This document shows positions 27,141 through 35,797 of a stretch of DNA of 64,000 bases, piece by piece. Origin of the DNA: Pseudomonadota bacterium (lineage in GTDB: Bacteria; Desulfobacterota; Desulfobacteria; Desulfobacterales; JAHIVH01); contig JAHIVH010000054.1 in NCBI GenBank assembly GCA_018816735.1, forward strand, positions 1-64,000, written 5' to 3'. The position numbers and the translations under genes were made by a program. Every line of letters starts with the position of its first letter. Positions within the stretch are counted from its first letter, which is position 1. Below the pieces are notes generated by a model. The model did no database searches. It worked only from the letters and a program-made list of their open reading frames with translations, and was not told where the DNA came from.

Positions 27141-30100
27141 AACAGAACGCCGGACCGGCGGGCAGAATGGCCCAGTTATTTATCAGCTCCAAGTTGACAC
27201 CGCTTGTGATCATTGCCGGAATTCTTTTGGGAATGGCTGCCGTTATCGCGCTGCCGCGTGAGGAGGAGCCGCAGATTATTGTTCCCATGGTGGACATCTT
27301 CGTCCAGATGCCGGGCGCTACGGCAAAGGAAGTGGAACAGCGGGTCACAAGCCCCATGGAAAAACTGTTGTGGGAAATTCCCGGTGTGGAATATGTTTAC
27401 TCCACGTCAAGTCCGGGAATGGCAATGGCGGTTGTCCGGTTTTATGTCGGGGAAAACGAAGAAAATGCCATTGTCCGCCTGCAATCCAAACTCACGTCCA
27501 ATTTTGACCGTATTCCCTATATGGTCAGTATGCCGATGGTAAAACCCAGATACATCGATGATGTGCCGATCCTGGCGTTGACCTTCTGGAGTGAGACGGT
27601 TGACCATTACACACTCCGGCGGGTGGCGAATGAGATTGAGGACATTGTCAAGCGGGAACCGGGTGTATCCATCACTGGGGTTATCGGCGGGCAGAACCGT
27701 CAGTTGGAGGTGCGACTTGATCCATCTCTTCTCGCAGCTTATGGACTGGATGGCACGATTATTTCCAGAATGCTTATAGATGCAAATACGGAATCCCAGG
27801 CCGGCAGTTACCCGTCAATAGATGGCCAGGTTCTGGTTCAGGTGGGGGGATTTTTAAGAACCATCGCAGATGTCAAGCACCTGGTTGTGGGCGTATTTGA
27901 CGGCCATCCCGTATACCTTGACAATGTGGCGACTCTGGTGGATGGCCCTGCAGAACCGGATAATTACGTATTTTACGGAAATGGACCGGCCGATGACGAA
28001 ATAAATGCCCCTGCCGATGCATCTCAGATGGGGGAGTACCCGGCAGTGACGCTGACCCTGGCCAAACGAAAAGGGATCAATGCGATTTCGGTAGCAGAAA
28101 ATGTCCTGAAACGCATTGAAGATGTCAGGGGGCATATCATTCCGGATAACATTCATATGACCGTTACCCGGCATTATGGGGAGACGGCCAAAGAAAAATC
28201 AAATGAACTGCTGTATCACATGGCCATTGCCGTTATTTCAGTGACCCTTCTGATCTGGCTGACATTGGGCAGAAGAGAGTCGATGATTGTGGCTCTTGCC
28301 ATTCCGGTTACCCTGGCATTTACATTGGCTGTGTTTTACCTGTTGGGGTATACCTTAAACCGTATTACGCTGTTTGCCCTGATATTTTCCATAGGTATCC
28401 TTGTGGATGACGCCATCGTTGTGGTGGAAAATATTGTCAGGCATTTCCGGATGGTGTCAAATCGGGATCGTTCAAAGATACAGGTGGCATTGGAAGCGGT
28501 CAGTGAAGTGGGGAATCCAACCATTCTCGCGACATTTACAGTCATCGCGGCCATTCTTCCCATGGCCTTTGTCGGCGGGCTCATGGGACCCTATATGCGC
28601 CCGATCCCCGTGGGTGCAACCGCAGCCATGGTTTTTTCCCTGATCGTGGCATTTATTGTCACCCCCTGGGCATCGGTGCGTCTGTTGGGTCATGGTCATG
28701 GTGGTCATGGTGCCCATGAACACGGCGAGCAGGAAGACTGGTCCACGCGTATTTACAGAAAAATCATGGACCCGCTCATTCACAAACCTGCCATGAGGTG
28801 GTCTTTCCTGATCCTGGTGGTTGTCATGCTGCTTTTGGCCTGTGGTATGGTAGGGGTCGGCATGGTCCGTGTTAAAATGCTTCCCTTTGACAACAAGAGT
28901 GAATTTCAGGTGATCATTGACATGCCGGAATCTGCCACGCTGGAAGAAACGGCCGCCGTCGCAAAGAGCATGGGCGATTACATCAAAACGGTCAATGAAG
29001 TGGTGAATTACCAGATTTATGTGGGTGACGCGTCACCGTTTAATTTCAATGGGCTGGTCAGGCATTATTATCTCAGGAAGAGCCCTTATATGGCCGATAT
29101 CCAGGTCAATCTTGCCGGCAAGCACAAACGCAAGAGCCAGAGCCATGATATTGCAAAAAGAGTAAGGCCCGCGCTTGTAGAGATTGCAGAACGGTATGGT
29201 GCCCGGGTCAAAGTGGCTGAAGTTCCTCCAGGGCCGCCTGTTTTATCCACCCTGGTCGCTGAAATTTATGGGCCGGATTACGACCGTCAGCGGGAAATCG
29301 CAAAACAGGTCATGGACATTTTTTCAGAGACCGAAGGTGTCGTTGATGTGGACTGGTACATGGAATCTTCCCAGCCAAGGTATTTTATTGACGTGGATCA
29401 GGAAAGAGCGGCTCTTCACGGCATCCCGGTATCGATGATCGTGCAGAATATAAACCTGCAGTTAAGCGGCACCAAATCCGGGCTGCTTCACAATTCGCTG
29501 GAGAAGGAGGACGTCGATATCTTTTTGAGGCAATCGATTGCCGAACGGTCCGATGTCAATCGGCTGCTCGCGCTTAAAATACCCGGCGCAGACGGCCATA
29601 TTGTGCCGTTGTCCGAGCTCGTCACGGTGAAAAAAACAGAGGCGGACAAGAGTATTTATCATAAGAACCTGATGCCTGTGGTCTATGTGATCGGCGATGT
29701 TGCCGGGAAGAAAGAGAGCCCGGTGTATGCGATTCTGGAGATGTGGAAGAAAATCAGTGAGATGAAAATTCCTGAAGGGTATGAAGTGGCCCAGCACACG
29801 GCAGCCGTACCGGACTCGGATCGTCTTTTTTCCACGAAATGGGACGGGGAGTGGCATATCACCTATGAAGTGTTCAGGGATCTGGGCATTTCCTTTGCGA
29901 TTGTTCTGGTCCTGATTTTTATTCTGGTCGTTGGATGGTTTCAATCCTTTTCCACACCGTTGGTGATCATGGCAGCCATCCCGTTTTCATTGATAGGGAT
30001 CATGCCGGCGCACTGGGGGCTGAATGCTTTTTTTACGGCCACATCCATGATCGGGTTTATTGCAGGTGCGGGCATTGTCGTCAGAAATTCAATCATTCTG

Positions 30101-30382
30101 GTTGATTTTATCGAGCTTCGCATAGCTGAAGGCATGCCCCTTGACAAGGCCGTGATTGATGCCGGTGCGGTCCGGTTCCGGCCCATGATGCTGACGGCGG
30201 CTGCGGTTGTCGTGGGCGCGTCCGTCATTCTTTTTGATCCGATTTTTCAAGGGCTGGCGATTTCCCTGATGGCAGGCGAGGTGGCATCCCTCCTGTTCTC
30301 ACGAATGACCGTGCCTATCCTGTATTTTCTGGATAAAAGATGGGAGGCTCAGCATATATCGCATGTCACTGATAAACATTAA
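27137..30382 (+). CDS. RND-family efflux pump, inner-membrane subunit
   Basis: This 1081-residue proton-driven transporter is full length for AcrB/CzcA-like pumps. It has the two halves of the family, each with periplasmic porter loops and a membrane bundle. [17 protein letters not shown] in TM4 carries the proton-relay acidic residues, and [19 protein letters not shown] is the second-half equivalent. It belongs to the hydrophobe/amphiphile-type branch rather than the metal branch. A histidine-rich cytoplasmic loop ([14 protein letters not shown], about 517-530) is unusual and might bind metal. Together with the two upstream genes it makes a complete tripartite pump. No regulator is next to it unless the sigma-54 activator convergent to it is involved. 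Confidence 0.94.
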   Translation: MKQNAGPAGRMAQLFISSKLTPLVIIAGILLGMAAVIALPREEEPQIIVPMVDIFVQMPGATAKEVEQRVTSPMEKLLWEIPGVEYVYSTSSPGMAMAVVRFYVGENEENAIVRLQSKLTSNFDRIPYMVSMPMVKPRYIDDVPILALTFWSETVDHYTLRRVANEIEDIVKREPGVSITGVIGGQNRQLEVRLDPSLLAAYGLDGTIISRMLIDANTESQAGSYPSIDGQVLVQVGGFLRTIADVKHLVVGVFDGHPVYLDNVATLVDGPAEPDNYVFYGNGPADDEINAPADASQMGEYPAVTLTLAKRKGINAISVAENVLKRIEDVRGHIIPDNIHMTVTRHYGETAKEKSNELLYHMAIAVISVTLLIWLTLGRRESMIVALAIPVTLAFTLAVFYLLGYTLNRITLFALIFSIGILVDDAIVVVENIVRHFRMVSNRDRSKIQVALEAVSEVGNPTILATFTVIAAILPMAFVGGLMGPYMRPIPVGATAAMVFSLIVAFIVTPWASVRLLGHGHGGHGAHEHGEQEDWSTRIYRKIMDPLIHKPAMRWSFLILVVVMLLLACGMVGVGMVRVKMLPFDNKSEFQVIIDMPESATLEETAAVAKSMGDYIKTVNEVVNYQIYVGDASPFNFNGLVRHYYLRKSPYMADIQVNLAGKHKRKSQSHDIAKRVRPALVEIAERYGARVKVAEVPPGPPVLSTLVAEIYGPDYDRQREIAKQVMDIFSETEGVVDVDWYMESSQPRYFIDVDQERAALHGIPVSMIVQNINLQLSGTKSGLLHNSLEKEDVDIFLRQSIAERSDVNRLLALKIPGADGHIVPLSELVTVKKTEADKSIYHKNLMPVVYVIGDVAGKKESPVYAILEMWKKISEMKIPEGYEVAQHTAAVPDSDRLFSTKWDGEWHITYEVFRDLGISFAIVLVLIFILVVGWFQSFSTPLVIMAAIPFSLIGIMPAHWGLNAFFTATSMIGFIAGAGIVVRNSIILVDFIELRIAEGMPLDKAVIDAGAVRFRPMMLTAAAVVVGASVILFDPIFQGLAISLMAGEVASLLFSRMTVPILYFLDKRWEAQHISHVTDKH

Positions 30383-30423
30383 ATGATCAGGCAGATAAAA
30401 GGCCTGAATCACGGATACAATAG

Positions 30424-30503
30424 TTTTAACCACGGAGCACAAAGAGAAGCACGGAGAAGAAAAACCTTAGGTGTTCAATCTCTGTGCCCTCTGTGGTTAA
30501 AAA
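30424..30503. repeat. Imperfect palindromic intergenic repeat
   Basis: TTTTAACCACGGAGCACAAA and its continuation pair with TCTCTGTGCCCTCTGTGGTT plus AAAA at the right end; about 20 of 24 outer positions match. It lies between convergent genes and may also stop transcription. It is of the common CCACAGAG...CTCTGTGG intergenic class. Confidence 0.65.
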
Positions 30504-30552
30504 TTTCAATGTGCAACCATAGGTTACTGAATTCATGAATCAGCGAATGGAT

Positions 30553-31959
30553 TCAAGCGCCGGTCAGGTCATCCTGCTGAAGCGGAATATTCCATTTTTT
30601 CATGTGTTTCCATATGGCGGTGCGGCTTCTTCCAAGCCGCCGTCCCGCTTCAGCCTTGTTCCAGCCGCTTTCCCCCAAAGTTTTCAGGAGCACTTCCTTT
30701 GTCAGTTGGCCGGTGCTTGCCAGCCGCGGTTTTTCATTGTGACTGGCATAGCTGTATGGCGTTCTTCTAAGCTCGATGGGCAGATCTCCCAGATCGATTG
30801 CATCATCGTTTAATAGCACAAATGCATGCTCGATCGCATTCTGGAGTTCTCTGACGTTGCCCGGCCAGGGATGATCCATTAAAACGCGCATGGCTGAGCT
30901 GGAAATGTCTTTTACTGTTTTTCCTGTTTTTTGATTCTGAATGTTGACAAAGTGGTGGCAGAGAAGGTGAATGTCTTCTTTCCGGTCTCTCAGCGGGGGG
31001 ATATGGACCGGGAACACCTTTAGCCGGTAATAGAGATCTTCCCGGAACTCTCCTTTGTGAACCTGCCCATAGAGATCCTTATTGGAAGCTGTAATGATGC
31101 GGATGTCGATTTTCCGTTTTTTGCTTTCCCCCACACGCTCGATTTCTCTTTCCTGAAGCACCCGGAGCAGTTTCACCTGGATATACGGGCTGATATCGCC
31201 TATTTCATCCAGGAAAAGGGTGCCCCCGTCTGCTTCTTCAAATCGGCCGGGCCGGTCTTTTATCGCCCCTGTATACGCGCCCTTTACATGGCCGAACAGT
31301 TCGCTTTCAAGGAGTGACTCCGACAGCGCACTGCAATTGATGGTGACAAAGGGCTTTTCTGACCGGTTACTGGTGAAATGGATGGCACCTGCCACCAGTT
31401 CTTTTCCGGTGCCGCTCTCGCCTGAGATGAGCACGGTGGCATCACTTGCAGATGCAGACTGGATGGCTGAAAAAACGCGCTGCATGGCATGGCTCTTTCC
31501 GATAATATTGTTGAACTGGTAGATTTCGCCAAGTTTTCGTTTGACTTCCACGATCATATTCCTGGATCGTTGCAGTTCGGTGAGATCGGTAACGGTTTCC
31601 ACCACGCCGATGATGTTGTCCTCATCATCCTTGACAACCCGGGCACTTTTTAAAACCGGTACATTGTAGCCGTCCTTGTGATGGAGCATGCATTCCTTTC
31701 CGTCCACTGCGCCTTTTTTGAAAATGCCGCATTCAAACACGGAAGCCGGACAGCTTTTGTTAAAACATTGATTGAAATTCAGCATGGAACAGCCCCGTCC
31801 CATGGCTTCCCGGGCCGTATACCCTGTAATTCTTTCCATGGCCCGGTTCCATGAGGTAATCATCCCCTTGTCGTTCAAGGTGAATACGCCATCTGCCATG
31901 GCTTCCATCATGAGGTTCAGAAACCGTTCGTCAAGCGTGCTGGATTTGCTGTTTGCCAT
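30553..31959 (-). CDS. Sigma-54-dependent activator with cysteine-rich PAS domain
   Basis: This 468-residue protein has three parts. The N-terminal PAS domain (about 10-130) carries Cys57, Cys65, Cys70, Cys77 and Cys90, suggesting a redox, metal or cluster-based signal. The AAA+ domain has GESGTGKE (Walker A) and ELFGHVKGAYTGA, the loop that contacts sigma-54. The C-terminal Fis-type helix-turn-helix is AGRRLGRSRTAIWKHMKKW. I chose ATG at 31959 because GGAGGT lies just upstream; an ATG at 31980 lacks one. It is divergent from the thioredoxin-permease operon, and a perfect inverted repeat plus a -24/-12 promoter lie between them, so it very probably activates that operon. No receiver domain, so it senses directly. 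Confidence 0.93.
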   Translation of the reverse strand: MANSKSSTLDERFLNLMMEAMADGVFTLNDKGMITSWNRAMERITGYTAREAMGRGCSMLNFNQCFNKSCPASVFECGIFKKGAVDGKECMLHHKDGYNVPVLKSARVVKDDEDNIIGVVETVTDLTELQRSRNMIVEVKRKLGEIYQFNNIIGKSHAMQRVFSAIQSASASDATVLISGESGTGKELVAGAIHFTSNRSEKPFVTINCSALSESLLESELFGHVKGAYTGAIKDRPGRFEEADGGTLFLDEIGDISPYIQVKLLRVLQEREIERVGESKKRKIDIRIITASNKDLYGQVHKGEFREDLYYRLKVFPVHIPPLRDRKEDIHLLCHHFVNIQNQKTGKTVKDISSSAMRVLMDHPWPGNVRELQNAIEHAFVLLNDDAIDLGDLPIELRRTPYSYASHNEKPRLASTGQLTKEVLLKTLGESGWNKAEAGRRLGRSRTAIWKHMKKWNIPLQQDDLTGA

Positions 31960-32001
31960 GAGACCTCCGCCATGTTTCATTTCAGGAAAATGATACCCAA
32001 C

Positions 32002-32036
32002 CGTTACCGTAACGTTACATTAACGTTACGGTAACG
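32002..32036. promoter_or_regulatory. Perfect inverted repeat, probable enhancer site of the sigma-54 activator
   Basis: CGTTACCGTAACGTTA and TAACGTTACGGTAACG form perfect 16-bp arms around a 3-base spacer. It sits 43 bases before the activator start and about 150 bases before the -24/-12 promoter of the thioredoxin gene, the usual distance for an upstream activating sequence. It could also allow autoregulation. Confidence 0.75.
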
Positions 32037-32167
32037 ACTGGGCGGTGTCAAGCCCAAATTTTCTTAAACGGGCATGCCGGGCGATTCTAAAAATGATTGA
32101 ATGATATCAGTAGGATAAATTCAGAATTGCGATGATATCAACGGTTTGCAAGACATAGGAAAGCGTT

Positions 32168-32183
32168 TGGCATGGTTGTTGTT
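32168..32183 (+). promoter_or_regulatory. Candidate sigma-54 promoter of the thioredoxin-permease operon
   Basis: TGGCATGGTTGTTGTT matches the sigma-54 consensus TGGCACGRNNNTTGCW in 14 of 16 positions. The GG at -24 is intact, and the -12 element is GT instead of GC. Transcription would begin at about 32194, some 40 bases before the thioredoxin ATG. Confidence 0.65.
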
Positions 32184-32232
32184 ACTATATATGCAGGAAC
32201 GCTGAAACCTGTAAACATGGAGGAAACAAAAC

Positions 32233-32553
32233 ATGGCAGCAAAGCAATTAATGAATGCAAAAGAATTTGAGACCGTTATCAAAAAAGGGGTGACGCTGAT
32301 CGATTTTAACGCCCCCTGGTGCGGGCCCTGCCAGGCTCAGGCCCCCATCCTCAAAAAAGTGTCGGGAAAGTTTGAAGGAAGGGCGCTTGTGGCTGAGATG
32401 AATATCGATACCAATCAGGACACTGCCGCAAGGTATTTTGTTCAAAGCATTCCCACATTGATTATTTTCAAGGATGGCAAAGAAGTGAAGCGGTTTATCG
32501 GTTTTCAGGGAGAACATGTGCTCGTGTCCGCGCTGGAGAACAGTCTCAATTAA
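32233..32553 (+). CDS. Thioredoxin
   Basis: This 106-residue thioredoxin has the active-site motif WCGPC at Cys30/Cys33, the cis-proline segment SIPTLIIFKDGKEV and normal length. There is no signal peptide, so it is cytoplasmic. A GGAGGAAAC ribosome site precedes the ATG. It is the first gene of an operon with a Cys-rich small protein, a permease and a candidate selenoprotein. I infer that it serves as the reductant of one of these partners rather than as a general thioredoxin. Confidence 0.94.
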   Translation: MAAKQLMNAKEFETVIKKGVTLIDFNAPWCGPCQAQAPILKKVSGKFEGRALVAEMNIDTNQDTAARYFVQSIPTLIIFKDGKEVKRFIGFQGEHVLVSALENSLN

Positions 32554-32576
32554 AACAAGACGTAGAGGAGAAAATC

Positions 32577-32780
32577 ATGGAAGGATGCAAGGATAGATCG
32601 GGAAATGGACCAGGGATGATGTGCATGAAGCATCAGGTTTATATGTGTGAAAAAGACATGGCATGCCGCGATCCCCACATTCATTGCAAATTCAGATCGT
32701 CATGCCCCATATGGTTTCTGACCAAAAGAGGCGGACGGGATATTGATAAATCGTCTGAAGCACTATCAAGAGTTGCATGA
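32577..32780 (+). CDS. Small cysteine-rich protein of the thioredoxin-permease operon
   Basis: This 67-residue soluble protein has six cysteines (positions 4, 16, 24, 30, 37 and 43) in the first two thirds, with HQVYMCEKDMACRDP and HCKFRSSCPIWF as the densest part. A clear GAGGAGAAAATC ribosome site and its position 24 bases after the thioredoxin gene support it as a real gene. I do not recognise a named family. The spacing suggests metal or cluster binding, or a thiol substrate for the thioredoxin. Confidence 0.75.
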   Translation: MEGCKDRSGNGPGMMCMKHQVYMCEKDMACRDPHIHCKFRSSCPIWFLTKRGGRDIDKSSEALSRVA

Positions 32781-32814
32781 TCAGGAAATGCATTTACACA
32801 AAGGAGACGGATAA

Positions 32815-33801
32815 ATGAAAAGAATACTCTCGGGCATCAATAAAAATCTGGTGCTGGCCATTCCCTTGATGATGACAGCCGGTTTTCTATATGGTCTTTC
32901 AACCGATACCGGATTTTTAAAAAATCTGATACTGCCCTTTACGTTCTTGATGGTGTATCCCATGATGGTCAATATGAACGTCAAAAAGATATTCGAGGGC
33001 GGAGATGGAAAAACACAGGTGATGACCCAGGTCATCAATTTTGGCATTAGTCCGTTTATTGCATACCTGATCGGAATGATATTTTTTGAAAATCAACCGT
33101 ACATGGCATTGGGCATTTTGCTTGTGGGGCTTTTACCTACAAGCGGCATGACGATTTCATGGACCGGACTGGCCAATGGCAATATTGAAGCCGCCATAAA
33201 AATGCTGGTTACCGGTCTTCTTTTGGGAAGTTTTGTTACACCTTTTTACATTCAATTTTTGATGGGCACTTCGATTGATGTCAATATGCTTTCCATTATA
33301 CGACAGATCGCTCTCATTGTTTTTCTGCCGCTTGGAATCGGATATCTGACACGGAAGATCCTGATCGGTAAATATGGAGAGACTGTTTTCAAAAAAGAGA
33401 TCTCTCCGCTGTTTCCGGGGTTGTCAACCCTGGGTGTTCTGGGGATTGTGTTTACAGCCATCGCAATAAAGGCAAAAATAATATATGGTTCGCCCCAGAT
33501 GATTCTTTACATCATGATCCCTCTGGGAATTATTTACGTAGGAAATTATGCAATAAGTACGATTGCAGGCAGGCGGTTTCTGCCTTATGGTGATGCTGTG
33601 GCCCTGGTTTACGGCACTGCCATGCGGAATCTGTCTATTGCACTTGCCATTGCCATGAATGCATTTGGAAAAGAGGGGGCAGATGCCGCCCTTGTTATTG
33701 CTGTCGCCTATATCATTCAGGTTCAGTCCGCAGCATGGTATGTGAAGTTTTCAGAAAGGATTTTCGGGTTTAAAAAGACGACCGTTGCCTCTTTAGGGTA
33801 A
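32815..33801 (+). CDS. BASS/ACR3-type permease
   Basis: This 328-residue protein has about ten membrane helices and resembles the bile acid:sodium symporter / ACR3 arsenite exporter superfamily (LVGLLPTSGMTISWTGLANGN, FTAIAIKAKIIYG, GTAMRNLSIALAIAMNAFG). The Cys that ACR3 arsenite exporters carry in the fourth helix is absent: the corresponding place reads LLPTSGM. Arsenite export is therefore not assured; another oxyanion or organic anion is possible. An AAGGAGAC ribosome site fits the ATG. It lies in the sigma-54-controlled operon, followed by the candidate small selenoprotein. Confidence 0.85.
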   Translation: MKRILSGINKNLVLAIPLMMTAGFLYGLSTDTGFLKNLILPFTFLMVYPMMVNMNVKKIFEGGDGKTQVMTQVINFGISPFIAYLIGMIFFENQPYMALGILLVGLLPTSGMTISWTGLANGNIEAAIKMLVTGLLLGSFVTPFYIQFLMGTSIDVNMLSIIRQIALIVFLPLGIGYLTRKILIGKYGETVFKKEISPLFPGLSTLGVLGIVFTAIAIKAKIIYGSPQMILYIMIPLGIIYVGNYAISTIAGRRFLPYGDAVALVYGTAMRNLSIALAIAMNAFGKEGADAALVIAVAYIIQVQSAAWYVKFSERIFGFKKTTVASLG

Positions 33802-33927
33802 TGGTGATATTTAGAGTCTACGATTCTATTTAAACAGGAGACAGGAAAAAGGTTTGATGGCGACGTAAAAAATAGAATTTTTACCATGAAGTTTAAAAGA
33901 CCAACATAGATAAAGGAGCAAAAGAAG

Positions 33928-34071
33928 ATGGCAGACTGGATAATCATACTACTCATTATCGGCGGCTACCTGCTGCTGCAGTTGTATATTCTCCCCAAAA
34001 TGGGCATCTCCACCTGAATGAGGGAAGGCAATTCCTGCCAGGTGGCAGATCATAAAAACGACAAGAAGTAA
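33928..34071 (+). CDS. Candidate small membrane selenoprotein (47 residues, Sec30)
   Basis: From ATG at 33928 (AAGGAGCAAAAGAAG upstream) comes one membrane helix, WIIILLIIGGYLLLQLYILP, then KMGIST, then TGA at 34015-34017. If the TGA is selenocysteine the frame goes on through MREGNSCQVADHKNDKK to TAA. Support: (1) CTGCC/GGCAG with loop AGGT lies 17 bases past the UGA, a plausible SECIS. (2) A diverged copy of the tail at 36690-36761 has AGA for TGA, mostly synonymous or conservative changes and a whole-codon gap. (3) The genome evidently uses Sec (fdhA). Sec30 and Cys36 could form a redox pair at the membrane face. It follows the permease gene. Without Sec it would be a 29-residue peptide. 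I do not know a described family for it. Confidence 0.75.
34035..34048 (+). promoter_or_regulatory. Candidate bacterial SECIS hairpin
   Basis: CTGCC pairs perfectly with GGCAG around the loop AGGT. The loop begins 22 bases after the UGA and has G in its first two positions, as in known bacterial SECIS elements. The stem is short (5 bp). Confidence 0.6.
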
Positions 34072-34080
34072 CAACATTTT

Positions 34081-34123
34081 TTATCGATAATAGGGGTTGG
34101 CTTCCCACTATCATTATCGATAA
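34081..34123. terminator. Large inverted repeat between convergent genes, probable bidirectional terminator
   Basis: TTATCGATAAT (34081-34091) and ATTATCGATAA (34113-34123) are perfect 11-bp arms, with further pairing of GGG and CCC inside. T-rich DNA flanks both sides. It separates the permease/selenoprotein operon from the convergent serpin gene. Confidence 0.7.
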
Positions 34124-34150
34124 GGCTTTAATAAAATTTTTTCTTGAGTA

Positions 34151-35491
34151 TTATGATAAAGTCGGATCGACCACACTTCCGATAAATAAGATAGAACCGG
34201 TCTCTTTATCCAATATCACAAAAATGAATGGCCGGTCGATTTTCATTGCAGTATCCACCTCCGGTACGGATGTCGCCCCCATAAGCGTACCTGTTGCGGC
34301 TGCTGCCTCAGTTCCTTCTTCATCCACTCTGACAAAGGCCTTATGGGCGATTTTCGAAATGGTCAAATCTTTGTTTCCGGTTATACCTGAAAAATCACTT
34401 GTTGCCGGAAAAAATGCATCTATCATTCCCATGTTTGTTAAAATGCCGGCCAAGCCATTCATGGTATACCCGAAGGAAAATTTGGGTAAAGAGAGAGATA
34501 CTTTATGATCTGACATTTCACGGACCATTTGCCTGACTCTTGTTGCATTTAGCGAATGGTCAACAGTGTTAAATTCACCGTCTTCCGGCAGGATGACGAT
34601 CATGGATGTCTTTTCATCTTTGTATAAAAGTTCAACAGCTTGATAATCAGAACCTTCAGTGTAGGGGAATACATTTAGCTGGTGCATCATATCAACGGTT
34701 TCGATACTTCCGTCAACCAAATAGAAATCCTGGCGCTGTGTTTTGCCGCTTTTAAATTTATTTAACCAGTCTGCCAGAAAATAAATGGTGTTTGTGATAA
34801 CCAGACGGCTATTGCTTGTGACGCTTCCTTGGGGAAGCAAATCTTTAATCCGTTTTTCTGTCTGTTCTTCAACCCATTTATTGATGATTATCCTCGAAGG
34901 TTCGGGTTCGGAAATAAAATCAAGGAAGTTGATCACTCCTGAACCATATTTTTCAGAAATGATATCCAGATAATCCTGCTCAAAATGAAATCCCTCCTGG
35001 CCCCATAGTGCATTTGAGACATAAAGCCTGAATCCTTCAGGATTATCTGCCCCCTTGGTGTTAAGTGTTTCATGAAGGTCATTGAAAAATGTATGGATGT
35101 CTGCCTGGGAAAAGGAAAAGTTAAGGGCTTCAGCCATTTGTGCTTCTGTGTCGCCTCTGGCGCCCGCCCAGGCCATGGCAAGGGCGCAGGAAATACTGTA
35201 GGGCGATATAAACATATTTTTTTCGCCATTGATCGCTTTTGCTTCATGATATAGGCTGAATGAAAAATCGTTGTTCCCCATGACAAATTTTTCAAAATCA
35301 CTATATTCTAAAATATCCACATCTTCTTTCAGGTCCTCGAAGTTCTGTGCATCATTGGATTGCAATGGTTCAACAGAATCGGATGCTTCCGGTGTGTCGC
35401 TGTTGGAAGTGTTACAACTCAGCAGACTGAGCGCAGGAAGAAATAAAAACATTATAAATATCGCCGAATAGGCTTTGTAAGATTTTTTCAT
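34151..35491 (-). CDS. Serpin-family protease inhibitor, lipoprotein
   Basis: About 446 residues from ATG at 35491, which has a strong GGGGGGA ribosome site; an ATG at 35509 is less likely. A lipoprotein signal peptide (FLFLPALSLLSC) anchors it outside the cytoplasm. The serpin fold is complete: FISPYSISCALAMAWAGARG, LVITNTIYFLADW, SLSLPKFSF, KAFVRVDEEGTEAAAATG and RPFIFVILDKETGSILFIG. The hinge GTEAAAATG is the type found in inhibitory serpins. Counting from it, the P1-P1' bond may be Thr-Ser in GATSVPEV, pointing to a protease with a small-residue preference. Bacterial serpins are uncommon and may guard against foreign or host proteases. Confidence 0.93.
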   Translation of the reverse strand: MKKSYKAYSAIFIMFLFLPALSLLSCNTSNSDTPEASDSVEPLQSNDAQNFEDLKEDVDILEYSDFEKFVMGNNDFSFSLYHEAKAINGEKNMFISPYSISCALAMAWAGARGDTEAQMAEALNFSFSQADIHTFFNDLHETLNTKGADNPEGFRLYVSNALWGQEGFHFEQDYLDIISEKYGSGVINFLDFISEPEPSRIIINKWVEEQTEKRIKDLLPQGSVTSNSRLVITNTIYFLADWLNKFKSGKTQRQDFYLVDGSIETVDMMHQLNVFPYTEGSDYQAVELLYKDEKTSMIVILPEDGEFNTVDHSLNATRVRQMVREMSDHKVSLSLPKFSFGYTMNGLAGILTNMGMIDAFFPATSDFSGITGNKDLTISKIAHKAFVRVDEEGTEAAAATGTLMGATSVPEVDTAMKIDRPFIFVILDKETGSILFIGSVVDPTLS

Positions 35492-35797
35492 GGGGTATCC
35501 CCCCTTCAATAAAAGCCTCGTTATTGGATCAAAGGATGAATGTAAACTTGTCGTTTTTTAAAACGCGCTTAATTGCTGAACGTCGCGCCTCTATAAGATA
35601 AATTCCTATAGGTTCTGTTATATATCTGTCGTCAAAAATCGCAAGCAAATATTTTAAGGCGAAACATAACCCCTTTTTTTTAAAAGATACACTTGGCATC
35701 CGGCAAAGGGTTTCCATCCTAAATGATATGTAAGTATTTAAAATTAAAACATAGTTAATATGGCTATGTATTTTAATATTGACATCCTGCCATACAC

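Noticed and set aside
32815-33801. Firm call of an arsenite exporter (ArsB/ACR3)
   Set aside because: The conserved fourth-helix Cys of ACR3 is missing and no arsR or arsC gene is nearby, so only the superfamily is claimed.
35529-35717. A 62-residue minus-strand frame upstream of the serpin gene
   Set aside because: No ribosome site, AT-rich, no family resemblance; probably intergenic DNA.
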